A DNA stretch of 64,000 bases from CALHRB01 sp964473465 (GTDB taxonomy: Bacteria > Bacteroidota > Ignavibacteria > Kapaibacteriales > UBA2268): contig CAYYPE010000001.1 of NCBI GenBank assembly GCA_964473465.1, forward strand, positions 376,955-440,954, written 5' to 3'. The stretch's first letter is position 1, and each line of letters begins with the position of its first letter. A model generated the notes under the pieces. It was not told where the DNA came from and did no database searches. It saw nothing but the letters and a program-made list of their open reading frames with translations. The position numbers and the translations under genes are program-made. This document shows positions 38,001-46,725 of this stretch, in pieces.

Positions 38001-38944
38001 GGGAAATGGAAATAAAAATAGATAGAATCAGCACTCCAGACAATCCCTTCGGTTTTCATAATTTTAATATTAATTTACCAATAATTATCCAGCCAAGAAC
38101 GGAATTAACAATTGAATTGTTATATTCGCCAATTGCAGACGGATTAGATACAAGTCAAATTGAAATAGATATCATTGAACCTTGCCAGATAAAAGAGAAA
38201 ATAATTTTAAGTGGGGAATCTTTTTTTGGGGACACTCTCAGATTTGGAATGTTTATACCACATTTAAAAGCAAAAGCAGGCGAGGACATAACTATCCCCA
38301 TTCATATAAGCATTCCCAAAGAATCTGAGATTCAGTGTTTAGATGCTTATGAAATTAAATTTGATATTTGTTATAACCCAACATTGTTCATACCAACAAA
38401 TTTTTTGAAGGGAGATATTATAGATTCCAACCAAATCAAATCTATTGAATTCAAGGAAAAGGTTATAGGCAGAAGTTCTATTGATATAGTTTTTAATGAT
38501 CTCTCAAAAATTACCAACGGCGTATTAGCATATCTTAGCGGAACAGCTCTATCGGGAGATTCAATAAAAACTAAACTAAAACCAGAGCAAATACACATTA
38601 GTGCCAACCGATTGCTTGATTATTCAATAGAAGAGGGAGAACTTGAAATCGTAGGCAATTGCAATCCAGAAAAAAGACTTATTGATTTAAGCGAAAAAAC
38701 AGTTTTGGAGATAGTTAATATTACTGGAGATTATATTTCTTTTCTTTTAAATATAATTACTGAAGACCAAACAAGATTTTCAGTTTATAATAATATGGGC
38801 TATGAATTATTAAATCTTAGGGAATTTATCGGAAAAAATAAGATAATTAATATTGACATTCATAACTTTTCAAGCGGATTATATCACGCTGTTTTAATAA
38901 ATGGAAACATAATCAAAAAATTATCTTTCCTTGTTATTAAGTAA
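35051..38944 (+). CDS. Giant secreted protein: lamin-tail-like, Ig-like and ASH domains, T9SS tail
   Basis: A 1297-residue protein. A signal peptide (about 1-21) is followed by a lamin-tail-like domain (VVISEYFNSNLVRNEW, LTGWTLRDNSGS). Ig-like segments near 390-550 are followed by repeated choice-of-anchor/ASPM-SPD2-Hydin-like beta domains (motifs VDCGSLIAC, IELPEMFDCDTSAQALI, IDFGNVQVGSSSYKNLKIAN). A cohesin-like or dockerin-type segment (FDICYNPTLFIPTNF) occurs near 1110. The last 80 residues look like a T9SS type A sorting domain (TRFSVYNNMGYELLNL, FSSGLYHAVLI). It is probably a surface-exposed adhesive or structural protein. No catalytic residues are visible. Confidence 0.85.
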   Translation: MKRKIILILTIFQFHLNLFGQSVVISEYFNSNLVRNEWTELLVIEDNINLTGWTLRDNSGSSGTPDTWQGGIRFRNHPLWQNIRAGCIIVINHRRNSNYNTDMNKNDGYVEVDAENAELFEKRCFDCDTATDWIYKALSIAQTSDIIQLLDNQDAHVHALAHIPVVPKGDYIGITGPKVCKNGSVQNNSSVRIVPGLTLAAYNSGYGNTEVEESTINITKGKPNNSVNSQNENQMFWRNLRQPEWNFPNLIIQINSYQNYLEWNPMIDPFSEDDLSGYLITRAPFEALNSFQNPEDGKIYTVGDSLGSGVVIGVVKNSNIINFYDNFSQRCGTIFIYRVFAFRFKKDDFEEDANPLFSRGRNYNETDFAQGLSIKNFPEKVKFKINKWEICKGDSFHLFIDIPYDYKELLWFRNDFLISKDGKSDIIIKDDGNYYCKVINEYGCEANSDTFQLIIKPSPENKLFVNGNIILKDTVISKCRSDQLTLSVLDENEIEWFHNGNLISQNITNLKADLEGIYYAVLKNKDDCSLRTYNVEVMNIKDSFQVIPKTLEFTLFPDENYQDKVISIKNLSKNILNITNITDFPEILVNPATPFQIAPEEVKELTISFQPKMRSEFSAELILSSLCGFKDTLMINAKFKDSSLYCSKNLVDCGSLIACYKKETRGVFQVYNPTSRDAIIYEPLTEAPFGYHSLDFPYVLKANSSVNMGFSFQPDTIGTFRSKMIIPFNINNKSDTLFVDLIGENLLPDVKISPNYIELPEMFDCDTSAQALISITNHTRFSVYPQVKYLDSHITIANLPDKLMPGESKELRVNINLQSEIDTLFPIDLLINPCEVTYKLNIKVKKQNISVSFEHDTIDFGSIVFCGEPIYIKKTMKLKINNLDSARKFSVKFTNIIGSFKSNLFVGKEISDEEEIIVFFNPDTDGVFSGRIRFLIEPCNIEKTIYLKGRRISPNLKIAEKFIDFGNVQVGSSSYKNLKIANHGEMEIKIDRISTPDNPFGFHNFNINLPIIIQPRTELTIELLYSPIADGLDTSQIEIDIIEPCQIKEKIILSGESFFGDTLRFGMFIPHLKAKAGEDITIPIHISIPKESEIQCLDAYEIKFDICYNPTLFIPTNFLKGDIIDSNQIKSIEFKEKVIGRSSIDIVFNDLSKITNGVLAYLSGTALSGDSIKTKLKPEQIHISANRLLDYSIEEGELEIVGNCNPEKRLIDLSEKTVLEIVNITGDYISFLLNIITEDQTRFSVYNNMGYELLNLREFIGKNKIINIDIHNFSSGLYHAVLINGNIIKKLSFLVIK

Positions 38945-39136
38945 AATTTCTTTTAAATATTCCATCATTTTTTTACAACAATCTTTTTATATCCGAGATC
39001 AATGCTTAAATAAATTCTATGCTTAAGAATAAAAGAAAAAATTAAAATAATTACTCATTTTTTGAGACTTTTTAACATTTAATGTGTCTTATTAGTTTTA
39101 AATTAACAATTTCAAAAAAAGTAGTTAGGTGAAAAT

Positions 39137-41908
39137 TTGAAGAAAGAAATTTATTATGTTTTTAATTTATTAATATTATTATTTACAATTCAGGTAGTTG
39201 CAGCAGGGCAACCACTGATGCACCCTTATAATATGGATTTTGAGGAGGGAGAGGTCGGAAAAATACCACGTGGGTGGTCTGTGCCAATGTACGCTGAAAA
39301 ACTCGGTTACTACTGTATGTTAACAGATGAATTGCCAGCTCAGGGGAAATATTCTCTCAAATTAATTCACGATGGAGAATATAAGGAAGGTATTTATGGA
39401 TCAGTTATGCAAAGTGTGGATGCCAAACCTTATGCTGGTCGCAATTTTAAATTAAGAGCGGCAATCAGGGCAGAGATAACCTCTCCTGTTGGTTCTGCTC
39501 ATCTCTGGATAAGAGTTCACAAGCCAGAAAATGAAACTGGTTTAGCTGATATTATGGATGACAGACCAATAGTTTTGAACTCTTGGGGATATTATGAAAT
39601 TGATGGAACTATTGACAGTGATGCTGAGATGATTAACTATGGCTTATTGTTAAAAGGCTCAGGAAGAGCTTGGATTGATGATGTTTCATTTACCATTACG
39701 GATATTGCACAAAATGAAAATTCGGGTCCGAAGGAATTGAGTCCAAGATCTGTCGACAATTTGATGGCATTTGCAAGGCTTTATGGCTACGCAAGGTATT
39801 TTTATCCAAGCAACGAAGCACAGAGAACAGATTGGCAGGAATTTGCTATGGCTGGAGTCGAAAGCGTTGAGAATGCCCAGAATCCTGATGAACTTTTGAT
39901 TAGCCTGAACAATCTTTTTAGCCCAATAGCCCCGCTTTTGAAAATACATAAAGGAATCAAGCCATCAAATATTCAAAGGAAGGTTGAAGCACCGCCGTCA
40001 GCCTTAAAAAATCTGGCACTTGTTTGGAAACATATCGGACCAAGCACCGACCTTGAATCTCAATATTTGAAAAGCGAGATTACAAATGTTTATGTCCCTC
40101 AGCGGGAGTTTGAGGGTGCTGTCATTCAAATTGTTTCTGCTAAACCTCTTCTGGGGAAAAAAATTATTTTTAGTTCTTCTGTCCGGACTGAACTTGTTCT
40201 GCCTGCAGGTCAGGCTCAGCTATGGATGGTGATTGAAGGTTACGACGGGAAGCCAATGAAGACAATAACAATGGATCAGTCCCCAATAAGAACAACAGAT
40301 TGGAAGGAATTTTCTATCGAAACGGAAATTCCGGAGGATGCTAATACAATCAGGCTTGGGTTAATACTTATTGGTGACGGAAAAGCCTTTTTTGATGATA
40401 CAAAATTATATTCAATTGATGATAAAAATACTAATTTCATTAATAATCCGGGATTTGAAGAGAGCGAAAAAGGTAAGATATTCAGGGGTTGGAGACCATC
40501 CCAACAATCCGAAAAAATAAAATATTCCGCTCAGGTGATTGAAGGTAAAACTATTGAGGGGAAAAAATATCTTGAATTAGCATCAGATGTCCAATCCAGA
40601 ATAAATTTTCCTGAAATAGGTCAAATTTATTCCGATAATCTAAGCGGTGGTTTATATTTTACTATACCTTTGACACTTTTTGCCGATTCATCAAGAACTT
40701 TACCAGCACCAGAAAAAGAATTTACTCCTGTCAAATCATCAAAATCTGAATCATTTGTGATGAATGGAAACGACAGAACTTCAAGGCTTGCTATCACTAT
40801 AATTCTATGGAATATTTATAAACAGTTTTCTACTTTCAACCATAATAATGAGGCATGGGATAGTGTGCTTAAAGCTATACTACCCATAGCAGCAGTTGAT
40901 AAAGATGATAAACAATTTCTTGAAACATTAAGGTTGCTGTCTGCCAACCTTAATGACGGTCAGGCAAGAGTGTGGCTTTCGGATGAAGTAATAAGATTTG
41001 GCACACCCTTTTTATGGAAGTGGGCAGAGAACAAGTTAATTATAAGTAAAGTAGCACAGAATTACTATGCATTAAAGGTAGGTGATGAAGTAGTATCAAT
41101 TGATGGAAAGCCAACACTCAAATATCTTGAAGATATTGAAAGAAAAATTTCTGGTTCAACAACTCAATGGAAAAGAGTCAGAGCATTAGCCGTAATACGC
41201 TCAGGAGAGGAAGATTCTGGCTTAAAATTAAAAATCAGAGACATTTCCGGGAAGGAAAAAGAACTTTATGTTCAAAAAAATACGTTTTTAAGCGATTTAA
41301 ATGAAAACAGACCTCCAACATTTCAAGAAATTAAACCTTCTGTTTACTATATTGACTTAACGAGGATTTCTGATAAGCAATTCAGGGAAATAATCGAAAC
41401 CTTGAAAACAGCAAAAGGTATAATTCTTGATTTAAGGGGGCTAATTCAGATTTCTGAGCATATTCTTGGTCTATTCATCAAAGAAAAAATAAGTTCGCTT
41501 GATTGGAAGATTCCTGTTTATACTACTCCAGACAAATTAAAAATATCATATCAGATAATAAGAAATGACATTATGCCCAGAAATGTTTTAAATCCCGAGA
41601 AAATCGTTTTCCTTATGGACGAGAGATCTATCGGTTATTCAGAGGGTTTGCTTACTCTTGTAAAGAATAATAACATAGGAGAAATAGTTGGGAAGACAAG
41701 TGCAGGGACGCCCGGAGAAGCAATTGCATTCAGGTTGCCCGGTAATTATAACGCATCTATGACAGCCATTAAGGTTAGTTCGGGCGATGGTTCTTTTCTA
41801 TATGGTAATTTTCTTGAACCAACAATACCAGTCAATTTATCAAGAAAAAGCTTGATAGAAGGAAAAGATGAGATTCTGGAGAGAGCCTTAAAATTATTTG
41901 AAAAATAA
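39137..41908 (+). CDS. S41-family-like protein with two carbohydrate-binding-like domains, nucleophile missing
   Basis: A 923-residue secreted protein with a TTG start at 39137 (no nearby ATG, weak GTTAGGTG site). After a signal peptide, two galactose-binding-like jelly-roll domains (about 27-195 and 295-435) share the pattern RVHKPEN/MVIEGYD and WIDDVSF/FFDDTKLY. Between and after them is the helical LMAFARLYGYARYFYPS region typical of Bacteroidota S41 proteins. A PDZ-like segment (VGDEVVSIDGKP) and an S41 core (IILDLRGL, later GKTSAGTPGEA) follow. In ERSIGYSEG, Gly833 stands where active relatives have serine (RAISYAE type), three residues before the conserved Glu. It is therefore probably not a protease by the usual mechanism. 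A polysaccharide or peptide-binding role is inference. Confidence 0.82.
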   Translation: MKKEIYYVFNLLILLFTIQVVAAGQPLMHPYNMDFEEGEVGKIPRGWSVPMYAEKLGYYCMLTDELPAQGKYSLKLIHDGEYKEGIYGSVMQSVDAKPYAGRNFKLRAAIRAEITSPVGSAHLWIRVHKPENETGLADIMDDRPIVLNSWGYYEIDGTIDSDAEMINYGLLLKGSGRAWIDDVSFTITDIAQNENSGPKELSPRSVDNLMAFARLYGYARYFYPSNEAQRTDWQEFAMAGVESVENAQNPDELLISLNNLFSPIAPLLKIHKGIKPSNIQRKVEAPPSALKNLALVWKHIGPSTDLESQYLKSEITNVYVPQREFEGAVIQIVSAKPLLGKKIIFSSSVRTELVLPAGQAQLWMVIEGYDGKPMKTITMDQSPIRTTDWKEFSIETEIPEDANTIRLGLILIGDGKAFFDDTKLYSIDDKNTNFINNPGFEESEKGKIFRGWRPSQQSEKIKYSAQVIEGKTIEGKKYLELASDVQSRINFPEIGQIYSDNLSGGLYFTIPLTLFADSSRTLPAPEKEFTPVKSSKSESFVMNGNDRTSRLAITIILWNIYKQFSTFNHNNEAWDSVLKAILPIAAVDKDDKQFLETLRLLSANLNDGQARVWLSDEVIRFGTPFLWKWAENKLIISKVAQNYYALKVGDEVVSIDGKPTLKYLEDIERKISGSTTQWKRVRALAVIRSGEEDSGLKLKIRDISGKEKELYVQKNTFLSDLNENRPPTFQEIKPSVYYIDLTRISDKQFREIIETLKTAKGIILDLRGLIQISEHILGLFIKEKISSLDWKIPVYTTPDKLKISYQIIRNDIMPRNVLNPEKIVFLMDERSIGYSEGLLTLVKNNNIGEIVGKTSAGTPGEAIAFRLPGNYNASMTAIKVSSGDGSFLYGNFLEPTIPVNLSRKSLIEGKDEILERALKLFEK

Positions 41909-42015
41909 AAAAAGTAAATAAATTTGTTGATTTTTATAACTTTATCAATAATAAATTGTTTTAATCGTTTAAAATTTTTATTAGTTATTTTTAAAAAAAT
42001 TATGGGGAAAAAAGT

Positions 42016-42420
42016 ATGACAAGAAAAAATGTATTAGCTATTTTTTTGATGGCTTTCTTTCTTTTCAGCATGAGTTCATTTGCTGAAACAAAGCTGGAAG
42101 AGTGCAACATTAAGACCAATGCTCATTGTGGTGACTGCAAAACCAAAATTGAAAAGGCACTGAAAAAACAAAGTGGTGTGATGAGCACAAATCTAAATCT
42201 CGATAACAAGATTGTTGCAGTTAAATATGACCCAAATAAAACTAACTCAGATAAATTGATTTCTGCAATTACTAATGCAGGATATACTGCAGAATTAGTA
42301 ACTAATAAAGAAGAGGTTAAAACTGAGAAATCAACCAAGACAAAATCAGCCAAAGATGGTTGCTGCACTTCAGGAGTGAAAGCTTCAGGAGATGATTGCT
42401 GCAAAACAAAGAAAAAGTAA
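42016..42420 (+). CDS. Exported heavy-metal-binding (HMA) protein with Cys-rich tail
   Basis: A 134-residue protein. A signal peptide (about 1-23) precedes an HMA domain (about 26-95) with the metal-binding CxxC in NAHCGDCKTKIEKAL and the closing NAGYTAE. A Lys/Ser-rich linker leads to a tail with two cysteine pairs (DGCCTSG and DDCCKTK). The HMA fold binds Cu(I) or Zn/Cd. Such exported proteins act as metal chaperones or buffers. The cysteine-rich tail may provide a second site. It is followed by a strong terminator. A GGGGAAAAAA stretch precedes the ATG. Confidence 0.85.
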   Translation: MTRKNVLAIFLMAFFLFSMSSFAETKLEECNIKTNAHCGDCKTKIEKALKKQSGVMSTNLNLDNKIVAVKYDPNKTNSDKLISAITNAGYTAELVTNKEEVKTEKSTKTKSAKDGCCTSGVKASGDDCCKTKKK

Positions 42421-42450
42421 TTTAGATTTTATTTTATTGAAATAATTTTG

Positions 42451-42481
42451 GGGCTGAATAATAAATTCAGCCCTTTTTTTT
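42451..42481 (+). terminator. Terminator after the HMA gene
   Basis: A 9-bp stem (42451-42459 with 42465-42473) with a 5-base loop is followed by a run of T residues, 30 bases after the stop codon. Confidence 0.93.
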
Positions 42482-42500
42482 TACTAATTCTTAATAAGAA

Positions 42501-43382
42501 CTATTTATTATAAACATAAGCAAAAGTCGAACTAAATTCTTCGAGAGTTGTTGGCGTGGTTGTCCATTCATTTCTTTCCTCTTCATTGAATAGACCCTCA
42601 TTCATTGTGGTCATTAAGGTTACCATAGAAGTTGCTACGTCCTCAGAAATTCCCATTCCAGCCATTGAGGAGATTACTTCTTGTGGTTTAAATTGTATAT
42701 ATTGTAAATCTGGTTTTCCGATAGCTGAGCCTAATATAGCTGAAGCTTCTCTCATAGTATAATTTTTGGGTCCGAGCAAAGATCTTACAGTGATACCTTT
42801 GAAGTTAGGATTTAAAAGGTATTGCGAAGCAACATTTGCAATATCAATAGTGGCTATAATCGGAAAAGCTATATCAGGTGCAAGAACACCACCATTGATG
42901 TTCATAGATTTAATTAATGGAATATTTCCAAAGAAATTTTCCATGAAATACGTAGGTCGGAGAATAACTACGTCAATATCGCCGAGTTGGTTTAATAGCT
43001 TTTCATGGCGAGCTAATCCTGCAACAACGCCTGTTCTTTCTTCGGTATGACCGCCAACGCTGCTAATAAATACAATTTTCTTAACACCGGTGTTTTTTAT
43101 CGCAGTGATAATAGAATTGCTAATTTCGTCCTGATGTTTTCCAAAGTTATTACTTTGCCAGTCTCCGGGTATCATTGTCATAACAACATCTGAATTTTGA
43201 AAGGCAGAAGTAAGAAATTCGGAGTCTTTAGCATCACCTGCCATAATTTCTGCCCCATCTTGAGCAAAGTGAGCCAGAGCATCTTTATGGCGTGCAATGA
43301 GTCTGAGCTCCGATCCGTTTTTGAGAATAATTTTAGCCATTTTTCCTCCGACATTACCGGTGCCACCAAGTATTGTAATCAT
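42501..43382 (-). CDS. NmrA/NAD(P)-binding short-chain dehydrogenase-like protein
   Basis: A 293-residue Rossmann protein with the NAD(P) loop GGTGNVGGKMA at residues 5-15, then ILRPTYFMENFF and ATIDIANVASQYLL, typical of NmrA-like atypical SDRs and quinone-reductase relatives. The catalytic Tyr-Lys pair is not conserved, as expected for this subgroup, which often senses redox state. Its start overlaps the stop of the ankyrin gene by four bases, so the pair is translated together. Confidence 0.87.
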   Translation of the reverse strand: MITILGGTGNVGGKMAKIILKNGSELRLIARHKDALAHFAQDGAEIMAGDAKDSEFLTSAFQNSDVVMTMIPGDWQSNNFGKHQDEISNSIITAIKNTGVKKIVFISSVGGHTEERTGVVAGLARHEKLLNQLGDIDVVILRPTYFMENFFGNIPLIKSMNINGGVLAPDIAFPIIATIDIANVASQYLLNPNFKGITVRSLLGPKNYTMREASAILGSAIGKPDLQYIQFKPQEVISSMAGMGISEDVATSMVTLMTTMNEGLFNEEERNEWTTTPTTLEEFSSTFAYVYNK

Positions 43383-43852
43383 AATTTTTCCTCAATAAGT
43401 TTAACAATTTTAGTTCTGTTTAGATTTTTCGCCATTTCGAGAGGTGTTTGACCATTATTGGATTTGATATTTAAGTCGGCTCCGGCATCTATTATTACTT
43501 TTGCGGTTTCAATATTATTCTGCCAGATGGCATCATGCAAAGCAGTATAGCCATTATAGGGACCTTGCTTATTTATATCAATATTATATTCAATGAGTAG
43601 TTTTGCAGCTTCGGTTCGACCTGCATAGGCAGCGGCATGGAGTGCGGTAGCTTTCATACCCGGATCGAGAACTGTAACATCGGCACCAGCTTCAAGAAGT
43701 AGCTTTAATATTTCTGTTTTGCCTTCGTAGGCTGCTAATATAAGGGCTGTGTCTCCATTATTATCGGGTAAATTTATATCATATCCCTGACTTATTAATT
43801 CTTTAACCTGATTAAGGTTGTTTTTTCTGACTGCACGAACTATATCACTCAT
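43379..43852 (-). CDS. Ankyrin-repeat protein
   Basis: A 157-residue protein built of about four 33-residue ankyrin repeats. Signatures include DNNGDTALILAAYEGKTEIL, ATALHAAAYAGRTEAAKLL, NGYTALHDAIWQNNIETAK and NGQTPLEMAKNLNRTKIVK. Ankyrin arrays bind partner proteins. No signal peptide. The ATGA overlap with the NmrA-like gene suggests the two proteins act together, perhaps as a redox-linked binding partner. Confidence 0.92.
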   Translation of the reverse strand: MSDIVRAVRKNNLNQVKELISQGYDINLPDNNGDTALILAAYEGKTEILKLLLEAGADVTVLDPGMKATALHAAAYAGRTEAAKLLIEYNIDINKQGPYNGYTALHDAIWQNNIETAKVIIDAGADLNIKSNNGQTPLEMAKNLNRTKIVKLIEEKL

Positions 43853-44015
43853 TTTAAATATGTTGTAAAATGAAAAAAAATATTGACATTTAAATTAGAT
43901 TAATATTTTTTTTAAATGACACGAAAATAATATCATTCATCAAATATTCTTTTTGCTACGAAGTAGGTATAATATTAAATAGTATGAAGTATTTTTTTAA
44001 GAAACAAAAAAAAAA

Positions 44016-46358
44016 TTACCAGTATTCTCCTTCTAATTTTTGCTTTTTGCTGATATTGATTAAATTTTTTTCTTCTTTGTTTTTAGCATAACTTTGGATT
44101 TCGTTATAAATCTTTAAACTCATATTTTTATCTTTGAATAAATCAACAAAACCCTCAGCCCAGATTAACATTTCATCAAACTGATTTAGAATTTGTTTTC
44201 CCTTAAGGTAGAGACTTACAAGAAGGTCATTATCATCATTAATAGTTCTTAGGAAAGTGAATAAGTTAATAATGTCGGATGATGAATTACAGTGAGAAAT
44301 AGCCTTTTCGAAATTCATTTGTGCACGGTCTGATTTATTAAGTTGGAGTTCGAGATTACCAATATTGGCTAAAGTATAAGGATTGAGTTCACATTTTTCA
44401 GCCTTGCTTAATAATTCCAGAGCCAGATCGGACAAATTGAGTTTTTCATAAGCTATTTTAGCTAATTTGAAATAATCATAGGCTAATTTATTTTCGGAAT
44501 TATCAATGACTGCCTCAGCTTTTTTGAGTATATCCAAAGCGAAATTCTTTGCAATGTTGTCGTCGCTAATATGTAGTAAAGCAATATCAATTAAATTAAT
44601 GTAATCAAAAACGAATTTCACTCTGTTCTGAAGAATATAATTTAAAATGTTCAAGATCCAATTATTGTCATTCAGATGTTTCTTGATTGAAATTATGAGT
44701 TTTTTATAATTATCAATGTTGAATGGTTCATTATTTAAAAGGATTTCAGCTTTTCCGAGGAGCTTTTTTGCATAATATGGATCGTCAAGAATGGCCATAA
44801 GGTCATCAACAAGACTCAAATAATCTTTTAAAAATCTGGCATCATTTTCAAGTTTTAAGTATTCATCATATTTAGCCTGATTTTCTTCTCTTTTCTGAAT
44901 TTTTATATTGATTCTGTCAATCCATTCTTTGTTTTCAGGGAAATGTTCATTAACAATATCAGCAACATCTTTCAATTCCTTTAAGCTTGTTACGACTTCT
45001 TCAGCGTTTAGCAGAACCTTCTCGGCATAATCTTTGTCGTTAATTGTTGATAATATTTTCTTGGCAACAAGATTTAATTCAGGACTGCCATTTGCCATCC
45101 CTTCTGCTTTTTGAATTACCTTTCTGAGAAATTCAGTATTACCATCATTTTTAACAGAGGCATCAAGGATTTCGAACAAAATTTCAAGTTTTTCGGCTTT
45201 TTCGAATGTTTTCTGATAAATAGAATGAGCCATATCCTTGTCTCCAATAGCAGATATCAGTTCATCAGCCAATCTAAGCAATTCTTTCGGATCATCAATG
45301 CTTTTTAAGGCTCTTGAATAGATCTCTTTTGCATATTCTTTGTCGTTAAGGTCATTGATAACAACTTTAGCTAAATTGCTGAGGTCTTTAGCGGAGGTCA
45401 TTTTTGATTCGGCTTTTTTAAAGAATTTTTTGGCAAGACTTTCATCTTTGAGTTCTTTGGCAATCAAACCAGCAATTTCGAGAAGCTTATTAGTGTCATT
45501 AAGATCATTTAGTCCTTTTTCAAAATATTGAATGGAAGCATCTTTATCCATATATAAGTTCCAGAAGGCAAAGGCAAGATCAATAAATTCATCGCCTTTC
45601 ATTGCATATTCTTTTGCTGAATCGAGCATTTCTTTGGCTTTTTCGTCGTTTTGAGAGTAATTTTTGTATGCGGTTGCTAAAAGAGTGAAATCCTTTGTGA
45701 ACTGAGCATCCTCGGCAGATTCTTCGAGAATGTCGTTAATCCAGTCAATATCACCAATTAATTCATTAATAATTTCGCAGAATTTGATGTAATCAGCAAT
45801 GCCATTAACTTTGCTTTCAGCTTTTTTGAGTAATTCTTTCGCAGAATTTTTATCATTGGTTTCAACTATGATACTTTTTGCAAGGGATTTATAATCATCA
45901 ATAGTCTTACACTGAGCATCAATCTTGTTCATAAGTTCTTTTACGAGAGATTCATCGCCGAAGTCTGATTTAATATAAGAAATTATGGTTAGTATTTCAA
46001 CAGGTTTCTTTGCGTCTTTAGCTGCCGAATTCAAAAAATCCTTTGCCCTTTCCTTGTCGCCGAGATATCTTGCAATACTATGACCGAGCTCTGCAGATTC
46101 AAGAGCCTCAAAACAATTATCTTCTGCTTCTTCGTAAAATTCATCAGCTTGTTCCTTATCGTCGAATCCAATAATATACGCTTCAGCTAACCGGATATAA
46201 TCAAGGGGAACTGAACAAAGATTTTCTGCTTTTTCAAGAAGGTGTTTTGCGTAATCTTTGTCAGGGGGTTCTTCGAGTGCTTTGAGAGCAAGGTTAATGA
46301 ACTCTATAGCTGTTTTGCAATTGCTTTCGAGGTTTTCAATCTCTGATTTTGACGCCAT
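44016..46358 (-). CDS. 780-residue TPR-like helical repeat protein
   Basis: A cytoplasmic-looking protein made of about 21 units of 34-37 residues. The core is xxDKxxAKxLLKKAE followed by a variable helix: TNDKNSAKELLKKAES, LKDESLAKKFFKKAES, INDKDYAEKVLLNAEE, LDDPYYAKKLLGKAEI. It is an alpha-alpha superhelix related to tetratricopeptide/Sel1 repeats, but the exact family is not known to me. A GGAGAAAAACA ribosome site precedes the ATG. It is divergently transcribed from the flagellar operon. No enzymatic domain is present, so a scaffold role is inferred. Confidence 0.82.
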   Translation of the reverse strand: MASKSEIENLESNCKTAIEFINLALKALEEPPDKDYAKHLLEKAENLCSVPLDYIRLAEAYIIGFDDKEQADEFYEEAEDNCFEALESAELGHSIARYLGDKERAKDFLNSAAKDAKKPVEILTIISYIKSDFGDESLVKELMNKIDAQCKTIDDYKSLAKSIIVETNDKNSAKELLKKAESKVNGIADYIKFCEIINELIGDIDWINDILEESAEDAQFTKDFTLLATAYKNYSQNDEKAKEMLDSAKEYAMKGDEFIDLAFAFWNLYMDKDASIQYFEKGLNDLNDTNKLLEIAGLIAKELKDESLAKKFFKKAESKMTSAKDLSNLAKVVINDLNDKEYAKEIYSRALKSIDDPKELLRLADELISAIGDKDMAHSIYQKTFEKAEKLEILFEILDASVKNDGNTEFLRKVIQKAEGMANGSPELNLVAKKILSTINDKDYAEKVLLNAEEVVTSLKELKDVADIVNEHFPENKEWIDRINIKIQKREENQAKYDEYLKLENDARFLKDYLSLVDDLMAILDDPYYAKKLLGKAEILLNNEPFNIDNYKKLIISIKKHLNDNNWILNILNYILQNRVKFVFDYINLIDIALLHISDDNIAKNFALDILKKAEAVIDNSENKLAYDYFKLAKIAYEKLNLSDLALELLSKAEKCELNPYTLANIGNLELQLNKSDRAQMNFEKAISHCNSSSDIINLFTFLRTINDDNDLLVSLYLKGKQILNQFDEMLIWAEGFVDLFKDKNMSLKIYNEIQSYAKNKEEKNLINISKKQKLEGEYW

Positions 46359-46672
46359 TGTTTTTCTCCAACTTAAATATTTTTCAATGATTTAATTTTT
46401 CAAGTCAAATAAAATAAGGTATTTCATTTTTTAATACAAAAAAATAAGATAATATGATAAATTCTGTAAATCTTGTGTTTTTTTATGTTTGTTTATTTTG
46501 GTCAAATGTTCAATAATGAACAATTTTTTCATTTCATTTCATAATTGAACTTTAGAACCCTTTAAAAAACTATCAGTATCAAATAAATTTTCTATAACGT
46601 AAAGCTTTTATTAAAAAGACTTTAAGAGATATTTCTAAATCAGATATAAAAAAATAATATTTAAATATTACT
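46359..46672. other. AT-rich divergent intergenic region
   Basis: Between the repeat protein and the sigma-54-like site before fliP is about 314 bases with no ORF I would support and no RNA gene. It contains an imperfect palindrome near TTCAATAATGAA (46508-46520), a possible operator. No match to a consensus was found by eye. Confidence 0.45.
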
Positions 46673-46689
46673 TTGGCACAGCTATTGTA
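46673..46689 (+). promoter_or_regulatory. Sigma-54-like -24/-12 promoter before fliP
   Basis: TTGGCAC (46673-46679) then five bases then TTGTA (46685-46689), close to the sigma-54 consensus TGGCAC-N5-TTGCW. The -24 GG is exact and the -12 GC is GT here. Position is right for transcription starting about 25 bases before fliP. Inference from sequence only. Confidence 0.6.
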
Positions 46690-46725
46690 ATAGGTGATTT
46701 GGACAAAAAACTAATGGATTAGGAG

